From Paenibacillus sinopodophylli (lineage in GTDB: Bacteria; Bacillota; Bacilli; Paenibacillales; Paenibacillaceae): a DNA stretch of 64,000 bases. The stretch lies in NCBI RefSeq assembly GCF_005930355.1, contig NZ_VDBO01000001.1:1667403-1731402 (forward strand), given 5' to 3'. Both the position numbers and the translations under genes were made by a program. Below, in pieces: positions 44,749 to 54,227 of the stretch. The notes beneath the pieces were generated by a model, which made no database searches, was not told where the DNA came from, and saw nothing but the letters and a program-made list of their open reading frames with translations. Positions within the stretch are counted from its first letter, which is position 1; every line of letters starts with the position of its first letter.

Positions 44749-45500
44749 TTAGGCAATTAGAATGGGAGGCCAATATGACGGGTCTGTCCATTCGTATGCT
44801 AGATCATTAGTCAATTGACCAAGTAATATGTTACCATTAATGCTTTTTTGAATCTTCCACTTACCACTTGCGACTGCTTTTCCAGACTCAACCAAGCTAT
44901 AAGCAATTCCCCATTTCATGGGAAGCACATTAGAGTTTTCTATTTCCTTTATTTTTTTGTCAAAAAGCAGTTTCGATTCGAGCTCAGCTTCTATCGTATC
45001 TTCTGAGTTCCATACTTCAGTAAACTCATGCCCCTTAAACTTTGAGTTTCCTATCCTATTTTTCAATTCATCTGTTACGTAGATAGTACCTGATCTACCC
45101 TCTGGAACTTGAAATATGAGCTGATTTTTCACTATATCTTCTTTAAAGTATGCTTTCCTAATAGTTGTATTCGTAATAATCGTTCTATTATGATCTAAGG
45201 CATCAACTACATTTAATACACTCAGGATATAATAGGGTTCATCGTAAATAATCGGTACAAACTGAGCTTTATCTTTTAATATTGGCAATAGAAAATTCAT
45301 CACTTTTACAGAAACAATTGGAATATACGTTAGGAAGATAGAAAGTCTTTATACCTTCCTTTTTTCAAGCGTATAAACTCTAGTTTTGAATGATCGACGA
45401 TTACCTCACCCGTAAAAGGAATATCTTTAAAATCTTTACTTTTCAACCCTATTCGTGTTTCTTTACCGCTATAACTGTATCCTAATTCCCAAACTTTCAT
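44749..45500 (-). pseudogene. Imm11/DUF1629-type immunity protein gene, frame disrupted
   Basis: ATG 45500 (MKVWELGYSYSGKE) follows GGGAGG and encodes 56 residues to TAA at ~45330. One base earlier, an overlapping frame continues TYIPIVSVKVMNFLLPILKDKAQFVPI and then PYYILSVLNVVDALDHN, IYVTDELKNRI and KGHEFTEVWNSE to 44749. Together they make a ~250-residue DUF1629 (Imm11-like) protein with the expected IPIVS...VDALD...VTDE order. A one-base loss near 45332 splits it, or it is a sequencing error. The family neutralises toxins of polymorphic toxin systems; no intact toxin gene is adjacent. Confidence 0.7.
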
Positions 45501-45804
45501 AACGCAGTCCTCCCATCTCCACCATATGAACATTTAGTTAGTTGTTAACACATATTGGTAGTGTTCTTAATACAATTAGAGCGCACTCCTATATCTGCAG
45601 CTTTATACCTATCATTGTTACCTTCAGTCGAAATACCCATTACTTCATCTGCAATGAGCTCTGAAAAAACACAAAAGACCATTCGAAAAGTCTGGATAGA
45701 CACTACGAATAGCCTATTGCGTAAAAGTGTTCTGAACTGCGATCCATAAGGTAATCGCCATTCAGCATTGTTCAAGTTTCCATAAATGGAAATTAATCCA
45801 TTCA

Positions 45805-47937
45805 CTATCCTTGTTTCACTAAATGATCTGCTGTACGGAATGCCAGAGCAAGAATCGTTAACACTGGGTTAACGCCCCCGTTCGTCACATGCACAGAGCC
45901 GTCGCTCACCCATAGATTATCATATCCGTGAACGCGGCCTAATGGGTCCGTGACAGATGTAGCAGGGTCATTCCCCATCCGTAGTGTGCCTGCCTGATGC
46001 TGACCACCACTTAGCCCTCCACCAGGCTGCGTTCGCCATACCTCACGCGCACCCGCAGCCCAGAGCCACTTCTCCGCTTGCTCTCCCAATACGGAAGCCG
46101 AGCGTAGCGACTCGGGATGCACACTTCCAGACAGCTGAGCGACTGGCATGCCGAAGCGATCTTTGACCGTGCTAGACAACCGAACTCTGGACTCTGGACT
46201 CGGTATTTCTTGAATCGGTCCTTGAATTTGACTGGTACGCAAGTAACTCTCACGCATCACTTCCTTGCCAGCACTGCCCCAGCGCGGAGCACCTGGCGCA
46301 AGCGCTCGATACCAATGGAGGAGCGGCAGCCGAGTGAACTCGTTAGCCAGCAACCCTCCTCCTATAATACCTCCTTCATCACGATGGTCAAAACGGAAGG
46401 TTGCAATACTAACGCCCGGACCAAGACCGTCTTGAATCGGATCATCGAAGAGCCCATAAGCACCCGAATAGACATGGCCTTGAAGGCTTCTGCCTACTTG
46501 TCCACTCCGATTGCCTATTCCATTCGGTTCTGAATCCGTTGAAGAGTTAAGAAGGAGACGTGCGCTTTCAATCGCTCCTGCTGCAACCACAACATGCCCC
46601 GCCCGCACTTGACGTCGCTGGATAGTATCTCCTAATTGCTGCACTAGACGAACGCCAGTGGCATGCCTGCCTCCCTCAGTATCGATGCGCTCCACCGTCG
46701 TATCGCAGATCAGATCACAATTACCTGTAGCAATAGCCTTCACCAGCATTGTATTGTGTCCGCCATTCTTACTATTAGTCGGGCACGCGAATCCGACACA
46801 TTGGCCGCACCGTCCACAGGCTGGTCGACCATCCCGTTCAATGGAGTTGATGAGCAGAGGCACAGAACCGACTTCCCAGCCTAGCTTCTCCGCTCCAAGC
46901 GCGAGGCGTTCTGCTTCCAGCGTGCGCGACAACGGCGGCATGGGGTAGGAGCGTTGCCGCTTCCCCCGCCCGGAATGGGCATTCCCATCACCAGAGACAC
47001 CGACTTCCCACTCAGCCCGAGCGTAATAAGGCTCGAGCTCGTCATAGCCAATTGGCCAATCGCTGAGCGAGCTCCCCTCGGGTATCCCATAACGACTAGC
47101 CATACGGAAATCATCCGGATGAAATCGCCATGCTTGCGCACCGTAAATCCGTGTTCCTCCACCCACCGTCATCGCATTATTATGATAATCGCCGTCAAAC
47201 GGTGCTGTAATCCGCTCTTCTCCGCCTGCCAATACAATCGTACGCGGGTTGCCTACTAGCTCTGGACCTGTGTTATGTCCGTACTTGCTAAACCGATGAT
47301 TGCGCAAATGATCATTGCCTATCTGGCTGTATAGAAGCCAGCTTCCGCGCTCAACGACAAGAACGTACAGTCCCGCTTCAGCTAATACCGCTGCAGCTAC
47401 CGAGCCTCCTGCCCCAGCTCCTATGATAATGACATCATACTGATCTCGAAGCTGATCGAAGGTCTTCTGCGGCAGATCGATCTCAGGGGCCGATTCACTA
47501 CTCTCAGGAACAGGTCCTGGACGAAACCCCATCATATCCCATGACTTGCCCCCATGATTCCCGCCCGCTTCAGGACTTCCATAATAACCTTCAATAACCA
47601 AGCTTAGCAGCGTGTCAAAAAATCGTTTAGACGAAATCGGCCATTCTCGAACAGAGTCCTGCTCGACCTTGTGGAGCAAGCTATCTTTCTGATGAGCCGA
47701 TAATTCCGAGAATGATTGCCCATGAATTTCGATTGCTTCCGCTTCCAATGCACGAAGCCCAGGCTCTATGACGTCTGTCCAGGTAGCAGCATCTTCGGCG
47801 GCACGACGTTCTAGGTATGACAGCACTCCCCCACCAGTTGCTGACGGCCATTCATCTTCGGGAATCATCCGGTCGGTAACCGCTTCCAAAACGTGACGGA
47901 AATCCCTCGAAAAAATATGCTGATCGCTAATCCTCAT
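45805..47937 (-). CDS. GMC oxidoreductase fused to gluconate 2-dehydrogenase subunit 3 domain
   Basis: The 710-residue protein joins two normally separate subunits. Residues 1-~145 match gluconate 2-dehydrogenase subunit 3 (FRHVLEAVTDRMIPEDEWPSATGGGVLSYLE). From 165 the GMC flavoprotein follows with FAD motif GAGAGG at 173-178, VVERGSWLL, and NAMTVGGGTRIYGAQAWRFHPDDF. A cysteine cluster CGRCGQCVGFACPTN lies in the middle, and the C-terminal GGQHQAGTLRMG...GGVNPVLTILALAFRTADHL supplies the catalytic His/Asn pair. It likely oxidises a sugar or polyol and passes electrons to a membrane acceptor. There is no Tat signal or cytochrome subunit nearby. Confidence 0.88.
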   Translation of the reverse strand: MRISDQHIFSRDFRHVLEAVTDRMIPEDEWPSATGGGVLSYLERRAAEDAATWTDVIEPGLRALEAEAIEIHGQSFSELSAHQKDSLLHKVEQDSVREWPISSKRFFDTLLSLVIEGYYGSPEAGGNHGGKSWDMMGFRPGPVPESSESAPEIDLPQKTFDQLRDQYDVIIIGAGAGGSVAAAVLAEAGLYVLVVERGSWLLYSQIGNDHLRNHRFSKYGHNTGPELVGNPRTIVLAGGEERITAPFDGDYHNNAMTVGGGTRIYGAQAWRFHPDDFRMASRYGIPEGSSLSDWPIGYDELEPYYARAEWEVGVSGDGNAHSGRGKRQRSYPMPPLSRTLEAERLALGAEKLGWEVGSVPLLINSIERDGRPACGRCGQCVGFACPTNSKNGGHNTMLVKAIATGNCDLICDTTVERIDTEGGRHATGVRLVQQLGDTIQRRQVRAGHVVVAAGAIESARLLLNSSTDSEPNGIGNRSGQVGRSLQGHVYSGAYGLFDDPIQDGLGPGVSIATFRFDHRDEGGIIGGGLLANEFTRLPLLHWYRALAPGAPRWGSAGKEVMRESYLRTSQIQGPIQEIPSPESRVRLSSTVKDRFGMPVAQLSGSVHPESLRSASVLGEQAEKWLWAAGAREVWRTQPGGGLSGGQHQAGTLRMGNDPATSVTDPLGRVHGYDNLWVSDGSVHVTNGGVNPVLTILALAFRTADHLVKQG

Positions 47938-48289
47938 CTAATTCCCACCTCACAATGACCATTGATGATATCCTATTGATTTATATCTATATTATACTTT
48001 TCAGCGAGTTGTTCAAGTACTTTCTATTCTTTCTTCACTTAAGTGAAGAAAAGAAAGCCATACAATATTAGACGTAACGATGTTATTTTTTTAATCCCCA
48101 TATCAGATAACGTCCTCTCCGTCTCTTAATGAATAAGAAACTGTACGATCCAGATTGCTTATCTATTCTTTTGGAATATACATAAGAAATGTTTTTAGCT
48201 GATCTATTTATGGATTCAAAATAACTTCGATCATTGCGAGTTTCGCGATACTCACAATAATCCTAGTTTCTTCTACAGTACTAGAATAT
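47938..48289. promoter_or_regulatory. Intergenic region with perfect 22-bp palindrome upstream of the GMC gene
   Basis: 48030-48051 is a perfect palindrome whose 20-base core is TTCTTCACTTAAGTGAAGAA. It lies ~95 bp upstream of the GMC gene start. Between them are a minus-strand TATAAT (47996-47991) and TTGAAC (48016-48011) that could be promoter elements, although their spacing (14 bp) is short. The palindrome is a probable operator. Nothing else is recognisable in this stretch. Confidence 0.55.
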
Positions 48290-48342
48290 AAATAAAGGAG
48301 AATGCTGCCGATCACGAGTGACCACAGCATATCTCCTTATTC
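48290..48342 (-). terminator. Terminator of the GH115-type gene
   Basis: AATAAAGGAGA-ATGCTG and CAGCAT-ATCTCCTTATT form an extended stem. Read on the minus strand it ends CTCCTTTATTTATATT. It closes the second glycan locus. Confidence 0.78.
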
Positions 48343-48387
48343 CTTGCACATAATTTCTTGACTGATACGCGGATTGCTTATTACCGC

Positions 48388-50454
48388 TCACACACCGAAC
48401 TTAGCCGCTAATCCTATCGCCAGTTCATCATCCGAGAGAGGGTTCCGGTGCGTATTCTCCAAGTATATATATTTCTCTGTTTCCGGCATCAGAAATTGTT
48501 TGTACCATAGGAAGAAATCAGGGCTGTCGCCATGCATGCGAAGCCAGCGCCGCAGCGTGTCCATGTTCTGTACTGTACTTGTAATATTCGTTAGCCAATC
48601 CGCCTGATAAAAATGCTTCCATTTCCCATGCTCCGCTTCATGCAGAACAATAACACCCTCCTGATACTTCCACATGGCCTGAGAAGCATAAACGAACGCC
48701 AACGGGTAGTTCCCATGAAGGTACGCGGAATATGCTTTTCCCAGTCTGTCAAACCCTTCGCATCCCGACAAATGAAGCTCTATGTGCAGCTGCAAGTGAT
48801 CCCTCACCCGAAGTCGCTCCGATTCCGCCAGCTCCGGCAGCAGCCTTTCTATTCTCGTCTTTAGGTCAAGCCAGCCGGGAACTGCATCGGTACACTTCCT
48901 GCTAAACCATTCGACTTGCTCCGGAAAATCAACATTCCCTGTCGCCCAATACAACTGGGACTGCGACTGATGATCCGTTTTCCCTTGAAGCCAATGTCCG
49001 ACAATTTTGCGAGCTGGATGATGATAAAACTCATCGCCGGCACGATCGTCTTCGTTCGGACCGTAGGAAATCGTATTACGCGCATAATCACGATAGAGTT
49101 CGGAGATTTCCTTATTAGCAGCAGAGTACATGCGCCTGACAAAACCTTGCAGATGATCCTCCACCTTCACTTCACCATGCATCCACAGCTCGCGTATTAA
49201 ATCCAGCGTATAGACGTGAGGACGGATGTTGCCGCTATTGACGAGAAGATAATCCTTGGCGCCAAGACGAAATGCACCATCTATTTCTCCTTTGATTAAA
49301 TCGGCCGAAGCTGGAAACATCGTTAAATGATTCGAAGCCTGAAGATCGTGAAACGTTACATGATAGTAAATGCCATGCTTGCCTTCGTCTTGAAGCTCCG
49401 GTAAAGCTGGAATACGCCGATTTTCATTGCCATTTCGTCGGGAAACCATTTTGCCGTAACCGTTGTCCGCCCAAACCTTAATAATATCCTTTGAAATATC
49501 AATATGCCCTGCTTTATACAATTCTGAAATCTCACCGTACAGCGCCACACAGCATTTCGGATCAGCGACCTTGCTGCGGACCATATCGTATTGTTTACGG
49601 ACGACGCGGCTAATCATTTCTCCTCGCTTCGCAGGCGTATCGAATGCGGGATCCTGTATCCAGAAAGGCTCGTCGCCTTGACCGCGGAACGAAAGTACCC
49701 AAACAATATTCATGTTCTTTTGTTTCTCAATCGCTTCTTCCCACAAGGCTTCGAACAGCTCCGAATTTTCATGATAGCTTGCTTTTTTTCCGGGATAGGC
49801 TCTTAGAAACATTTCGGCGCCTAGCGGCTCTGCATGGTGATGTGTTACCCATAAGCCCATTTCTGCCGCCAGCTCAGCATGAATGCCATGCTTAGGGAGA
49901 TCCGTACCTGGTATAACCATATTACCTCCGCAGCGCAGCAAAGCTTCGAAGACAGGCTGCCATACGTCTTGGGTCGGCGGGTACGCTTCCTTCCATCCGA
50001 TTAAGCATACCTCGTCGTTCACGAACCAGCCGCGGAAGCGAACCACTGGTTCAGGTGAATGATAATCGCCAGCAATAACCTCAATTTGGCTACGTTTCTT
50101 CGGGGGAAGGTCCGCCCAGAACCAGAACGGGTCGACACCAAGATATCGACCACTGTACTCGAGCATGCCGTATACGAGCCCAAGATCGTCTACTGCAGCA
50201 ATGTGAAGCTCCATTCTCATGCCGACCTTGATGAAACGAAAGCAAAATGCCTCCGGTCGTTCCGGACAACCATCCTCAGGTACGGCATAACGGAAAACGA
50301 CGTCGCCCCGTTCCTCCTCACTCAGAGCAATGACAGGAGCATCGCCAAAAACCTCTAAATGATCCCGCTTGATCATTTCCCAAGCATGCTGGATTGGCGA
50401 AGCCGGATTGTTAGGAATGCGGTATGTCGTATTATTATCGATGATAAATGTCAA
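48388..50454 (-). CDS. GH115-type alpha-glucuronidase
   Basis: ATG 50472 overlaps the GAGGAGG site; TTG 50454 (MTFIIDNNTTYRI, 688 residues) is nine bases from it and preferred. The protein resembles glycoside hydrolase family 115, which removes 4-O-methyl-glucuronic acid from glucuronoxylan. Features seen are DLGLVYGMLEYSGRYLGVDPFWFW, VRFRGWFVNDE, VTHHHAEPLG, VWVLSFRGQGDEPFW and YYHVTFHDLQASNHL. No signal peptide is present, so it acts on imported oligosaccharides in the cytosol. It is the last gene of the second glycan locus, behind a hairpin that may reduce its expression relative to the GH2 gene. Confidence 0.85.
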   Translation of the reverse strand: MTFIIDNNTTYRIPNNPASPIQHAWEMIKRDHLEVFGDAPVIALSEEERGDVVFRYAVPEDGCPERPEAFCFRFIKVGMRMELHIAAVDDLGLVYGMLEYSGRYLGVDPFWFWADLPPKKRSQIEVIAGDYHSPEPVVRFRGWFVNDEVCLIGWKEAYPPTQDVWQPVFEALLRCGGNMVIPGTDLPKHGIHAELAAEMGLWVTHHHAEPLGAEMFLRAYPGKKASYHENSELFEALWEEAIEKQKNMNIVWVLSFRGQGDEPFWIQDPAFDTPAKRGEMISRVVRKQYDMVRSKVADPKCCVALYGEISELYKAGHIDISKDIIKVWADNGYGKMVSRRNGNENRRIPALPELQDEGKHGIYYHVTFHDLQASNHLTMFPASADLIKGEIDGAFRLGAKDYLLVNSGNIRPHVYTLDLIRELWMHGEVKVEDHLQGFVRRMYSAANKEISELYRDYARNTISYGPNEDDRAGDEFYHHPARKIVGHWLQGKTDHQSQSQLYWATGNVDFPEQVEWFSRKCTDAVPGWLDLKTRIERLLPELAESERLRVRDHLQLHIELHLSGCEGFDRLGKAYSAYLHGNYPLAFVYASQAMWKYQEGVIVLHEAEHGKWKHFYQADWLTNITSTVQNMDTLRRWLRMHGDSPDFFLWYKQFLMPETEKYIYLENTHRNPLSDDELAIGLAAKFGV

Positions 50455-50519
50455 TGTAAGCGTCCTCCTCATTCATAAGCTATCAGCTTATGCTTGTTAA
50501 CCAATGCCTATTAACCTGA

Positions 50520-50555
50520 TAAAAATGCCTGTCGGCTTCACTACCTCCGACAGGC
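50520..50555 (-). terminator. Hairpin between GH2 and GH115-type genes
   Basis: GCCTGTCGG (50527-50535) and CCGACAGGC (50547-50555) form a 9-bp stem. On the minus strand it is followed by ATTTTTATC. It lies after the GH2 stop codon, so it may be a full or partial terminator inside the operon. Confidence 0.72.
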
Positions 50556-50575
50556 TGTTCTGTTGTAGTTCTCAT

Positions 50576-53368
50576 TTATCCGTAAGTATCCGCATTCGGA
50601 TTCGAAATAACCTCCGACATCATCTGATTAGCAAATATTTTTTCCACGTATTCTTCCGTCCATATCGCTTCAGGAACAAACTTGTCGGACTTACAGTAAT
50701 TCAGCAATGAATGGAGCAATTGCTGTGCTTCAGGTCGATCCTGCTGGCTCCAAAGATCGATGGAGCAAATCATTAGCTTCCCTTTGCCTACCTTCGCTTC
50801 GAAAAGAATTCCTAGCTTCTGCTGCCTTGCCACATTGTCTATCACTTGTACAATTGGTCTGTAATCTGCTCCGGCTTCATCCAGTACCATCGCTCGTGAG
50901 TTTTTCATCAGATGCCACCATTGCCATTCGGCATGCGATGAAGTGGGGAAGTCAGACAACGCCGGATGAGCAGGATCGCACAGAATGCCCAGCGTTCCAG
51001 GCGGATCATATTTCTTAAACATCGGATAACACCAAAAATCGGGGATAAACGTTCCCTGCGGACCATGTCCGAATGAACGATGTGCGGAAGGAAGCAGAAG
51101 TACATTCTTGCCCTCGTGCAGCGCCTCCTGCGTCCATGTATCGAAAGCGTCGGAGATGAAGACGGCAGACGGAATCGACACTTCACCTCTGCTTGGATAC
51201 ACCCAAAGCGCGTATTCGTTGCAGTAAGTAGTCTGCTCGATCTTAATCCAGAGCTTCCATCTCTCCGGTTCAGCGATGGGCGGAATCTCGAATTCCAGCG
51301 TCCCGACCAACCCCACATCCCCTTGCGAAATCACGACGTTCGGAAAGCTCCCCTCCGCAACCTGCCTTCCATTTTCGTTCATAATCGACCATGTCACTGC
51401 TCTATCCTCTAATGAAGATGGACCGTAATTCGCCACCTCTATCTGCGCATCTATACGTTCTCCTTCTGACCATACATACCTTTTAATCCGTACAAGAGGA
51501 ACGACTTCACTGCAGAACCGTCTCCATTCCTCCGGTTCAATAATCCCTTTGGAATCCATAAAGGAATCCAAAATTCCAACGAATGCACCACCTTGACCCG
51601 GAAAGTCCTGCAAATCCAGCAATTGGAACCCCGCCATACCCGGCGTTCGCAATACAGCTTCAATTTCCTCGCGATAGCAAAGACAAGCGAGTCTCCCAGA
51701 GGCAGCTTGGAAATCGTCCGCTTGACTTAATAGACCCGATGCTGCGGCATGAGCCCGGAAACGTGTAAGAAGTTCCGGTTCCAGTACACCCTTATACTTA
51801 TTGATCTCATTAAAGCTCGGATGGATCTGAAATTGCCCCACCTCATGTCCGATGATTGGGAACGGTATATCCTTAATTTCTTCCTGGTAATCCTTCCTGC
51901 TCGAAGGAGGATTGTTGTTAATAAATCCACGCGTGGAATGCGGGGTAGCCCCGCGCACATGTTTCCCGCCGTAGCCGGATTTCTTCACATTCCAATTGCC
52001 TTCGGTCCAGAACGTCGTCCAATAATCGGAATTACGCGGTGCCCGCGCATGTATGAAGAAGTTGTTGGAGCCAATTGCGTAAAGTTTGCTTGGATCATAC
52101 TTACGCGCCTCTTCGACGAGCAGCTCCATACGCTCGATCGAACCAGCCAATTCATTGCCCCAGGCAAACATAACAAATGAAGGATGATTGCCGTATGCCT
52201 TCAGAATTCGGAAAGCTTCATCTGAAAAATATTGCCACTCTTCATCGTCCTCGAACGCTGTGCCTGGATTCCATAGCGGGAGTTCAGGCTGCAAGTAGAT
52301 ACCGATTCGGTCGGCAGCTTCGAACGCAGCTTCGGGGGGGCACCAAGAATGGAAGCGATAATGGTTGATCCCATATGCCTTGGCCGTTCGGAATACGTCC
52401 AGCCATGAGTCGACATCCATAGGCGCGTAGCCAGTCAATGGGAATACACATGCATCGTGTTTGCCCCTCAGCAGCGTCTTCTTGCCGTTTACCTCGAATT
52501 GGGTTCCTCCAGCAATGAAATTGCGAATGCCTAGTGGAACGATCTGTTCATCAGCAAATCTATGCTCTCCCATAATCCCATCTAATGTGAGATGAAAGCT
52601 GTACATCGCCGGATCGAACTCGTCCCATAATCGCAGCGTTTCATCTGCCTCAATTGTGAAATTGATTTCTGCTTCCACGATCTCCGAATACATTGAAAAG
52701 GGTATTTCTTTCGTCTCTACAATTGCCATGCTGTTGAGATCCTTCATTTGAATCAAAATTCGCCCCACGGCGCAGCTGCCTGCTGGTTTACGCAATAACG
52801 CTTTTCCATGAACCGTTCCTGCCGATTGAGCATGTACGCGAACATGCTCAATATGAACGGGATCGACTGCGTACAATTCGATTGCGCCGACAATCCCGTT
52901 CCAGTTTGTCTGCGTGTGGTCAGTCGCCATATGTGAGTTGCGGATGCTGTTCCACGCCATAATGCCGGAACGATTGTCCACCATCACGGTAATGAGATGT
53001 TTACCTGGATCTAGGTAACGGCTGACATCATACACCTGCGACGTTGACAAGGAGTTGGAGGATCCAACCAAAATGCCGTCAACCCGCAACTCCGTCTCGC
53101 GCGTTCGCTCCATTCTGAAGAAGATAGACTTGCCCCTCCAGCTCTCCGGTATATCCACAGACCGTTCATAACTCGCCACTCCTTCGTAAGCATAGGCTCG
53201 GCTCAAGCGATCGCTCGCGCTATCCGGCTTCGGTCCTAATCCATGCTCGTCAAGAGTTCCGGGCAGTACAATCACCTTTTCGATTGTACTGCCCGGCTCG
53301 CTCCAGCTTTCCAGCAAGCCCTTCCACATGCCGTCCAGGGATATTTTATCTCGAATGCTCTTCGCCAT
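50576..53368 (-). CDS. GH2-family glycoside hydrolase (beta-galactosidase/glucuronidase-like)
   Basis: The ATG at 53368 (MAKSIRDKIS, 930 residues) is eight bases from AAAGGG and six beyond the permease stop; the frame extends to GTG 53377. The order is sugar-binding domain (ELRVDGILVGSSNS, QVYDVSRYLDPGKH), immunoglobulin-like domain and a catalytic barrel. The barrel has RGKHDACVFP, YGINHYRFHSWCPP, acid/base E406 in FAWGNELAG and nucleophile E509 in IGHEVGQFQ. A C-terminal beta-rich part follows. No signal peptide is present, so it is cytosolic. Family 2 includes beta-galactosidases, mannosidases, glucuronidases and xylan-active enzymes; the exact sugar cannot be read from sequence alone. Confidence 0.9.
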   Translation of the reverse strand: MAKSIRDKISLDGMWKGLLESWSEPGSTIEKVIVLPGTLDEHGLGPKPDSASDRLSRAYAYEGVASYERSVDIPESWRGKSIFFRMERTRETELRVDGILVGSSNSLSTSQVYDVSRYLDPGKHLITVMVDNRSGIMAWNSIRNSHMATDHTQTNWNGIVGAIELYAVDPVHIEHVRVHAQSAGTVHGKALLRKPAGSCAVGRILIQMKDLNSMAIVETKEIPFSMYSEIVEAEINFTIEADETLRLWDEFDPAMYSFHLTLDGIMGEHRFADEQIVPLGIRNFIAGGTQFEVNGKKTLLRGKHDACVFPLTGYAPMDVDSWLDVFRTAKAYGINHYRFHSWCPPEAAFEAADRIGIYLQPELPLWNPGTAFEDDEEWQYFSDEAFRILKAYGNHPSFVMFAWGNELAGSIERMELLVEEARKYDPSKLYAIGSNNFFIHARAPRNSDYWTTFWTEGNWNVKKSGYGGKHVRGATPHSTRGFINNNPPSSRKDYQEEIKDIPFPIIGHEVGQFQIHPSFNEINKYKGVLEPELLTRFRAHAAASGLLSQADDFQAASGRLACLCYREEIEAVLRTPGMAGFQLLDLQDFPGQGGAFVGILDSFMDSKGIIEPEEWRRFCSEVVPLVRIKRYVWSEGERIDAQIEVANYGPSSLEDRAVTWSIMNENGRQVAEGSFPNVVISQGDVGLVGTLEFEIPPIAEPERWKLWIKIEQTTYCNEYALWVYPSRGEVSIPSAVFISDAFDTWTQEALHEGKNVLLLPSAHRSFGHGPQGTFIPDFWCYPMFKKYDPPGTLGILCDPAHPALSDFPTSSHAEWQWWHLMKNSRAMVLDEAGADYRPIVQVIDNVARQQKLGILFEAKVGKGKLMICSIDLWSQQDRPEAQQLLHSLLNYCKSDKFVPEAIWTEEYVEKIFANQMMSEVISNPNADTYG

Positions 53369-53373
53369 AATCA

Positions 53374-54222
53374 TCACCCTTTCAGACCAGTCGTGCTAAT
53401 GCCTTCAACGATGTAACGCTGGAACATAAAAAACACAAGTATCGGAGGAATGAGAGAAAGTGTAGCCATCGCGAACATTGCAGACCAATCCGTACCTGAG
53501 CTCGGATCGGCGAACAGTCGAAGCGCAACGCTGACCGTATACATCTGTGGCTTACCTAAATAAATCAACGCTCCAAAAAAGTTATCCCATGACCAGTAAA
53601 ATTCGAATATGGCAGACGTTACCAATGCAGGTTTAATAAGAGGCAATATAATACGTGAGAAAATGCCGAACCGACTGCAGCCGTCAATCTTCGCTGCTTC
53701 ATCCAATTCATACGGAATCGTACGAATAAACTGCATGATTAGAAAAATAAAGAAGGCAGAACCGAAGAAAGCCGGAACGACCAGCGGATAGATCGTGTTG
53801 ACCCAGCCCATCTGATGAAAAATAATGTATTGCGGAATTTGTACAATTTGACCTGGCAATAGCAGCGTAAGCATGACGGTTCCGAACCAGAAGCCCTTCA
53901 GCTTGAATTTCACTCTCGCGAACCCATAAGCGACTAAAGAGCAAGAAACAATAGTTCCAAGAACGGTCGTACATACGATGATGAATGTGTTCTTGAAGAA
54001 TGTCCCGAAAGTAATGCCAGCGAAGCCCTTCCAACCGTTCGAATAGTTCGAGAAATCCCACGCTGCCGGAATGAGTGAATGTGCGCTCACGAACACTTGA
54101 GAGCTTTCTTTAAACGAGCTTGCTATCATCCAAGCGATGGGATATAGAGAAGCGGCTCCGATGACGAGACACATCAATTGAATCATTAGCTTCGTCCATG
54201 AAAATTTAGAATTTCGTATCAT
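53374..54222 (-). CDS. Carbohydrate ABC permease, MalG type
   Basis: ATG 54222 (MIRNSKFSWTK, 282 residues) follows AAAGGATAAAGG; the upstream open frame to 54315 overlaps the previous gene. It has six spans, the EAA loop DEAAKIDGCSRFGIFSRIILPLIKP and the typical C-terminal FMFQRYIVEGISTTGLKG. It lies 5 bp behind the other permease gene and 5 bp ahead of the GH2 start, so all three are in one transcript. Confidence 0.93.
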   Translation of the reverse strand: MIRNSKFSWTKLMIQLMCLVIGAASLYPIAWMIASSFKESSQVFVSAHSLIPAAWDFSNYSNGWKGFAGITFGTFFKNTFIIVCTTVLGTIVSCSLVAYGFARVKFKLKGFWFGTVMLTLLLPGQIVQIPQYIIFHQMGWVNTIYPLVVPAFFGSAFFIFLIMQFIRTIPYELDEAAKIDGCSRFGIFSRIILPLIKPALVTSAIFEFYWSWDNFFGALIYLGKPQMYTVSVALRLFADPSSGTDWSAMFAMATLSLIPPILVFFMFQRYIVEGISTTGLKG

Positions 54223-54227
54223 ACCCT

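Noticed and set aside
45545-45805. 86-codon minus-strand frame between the immunity gene and the GMC gene
   Set aside because: No ribosome-binding site, GTG start touching the GMC stop, no recognisable motif; at most debris of an older gene.
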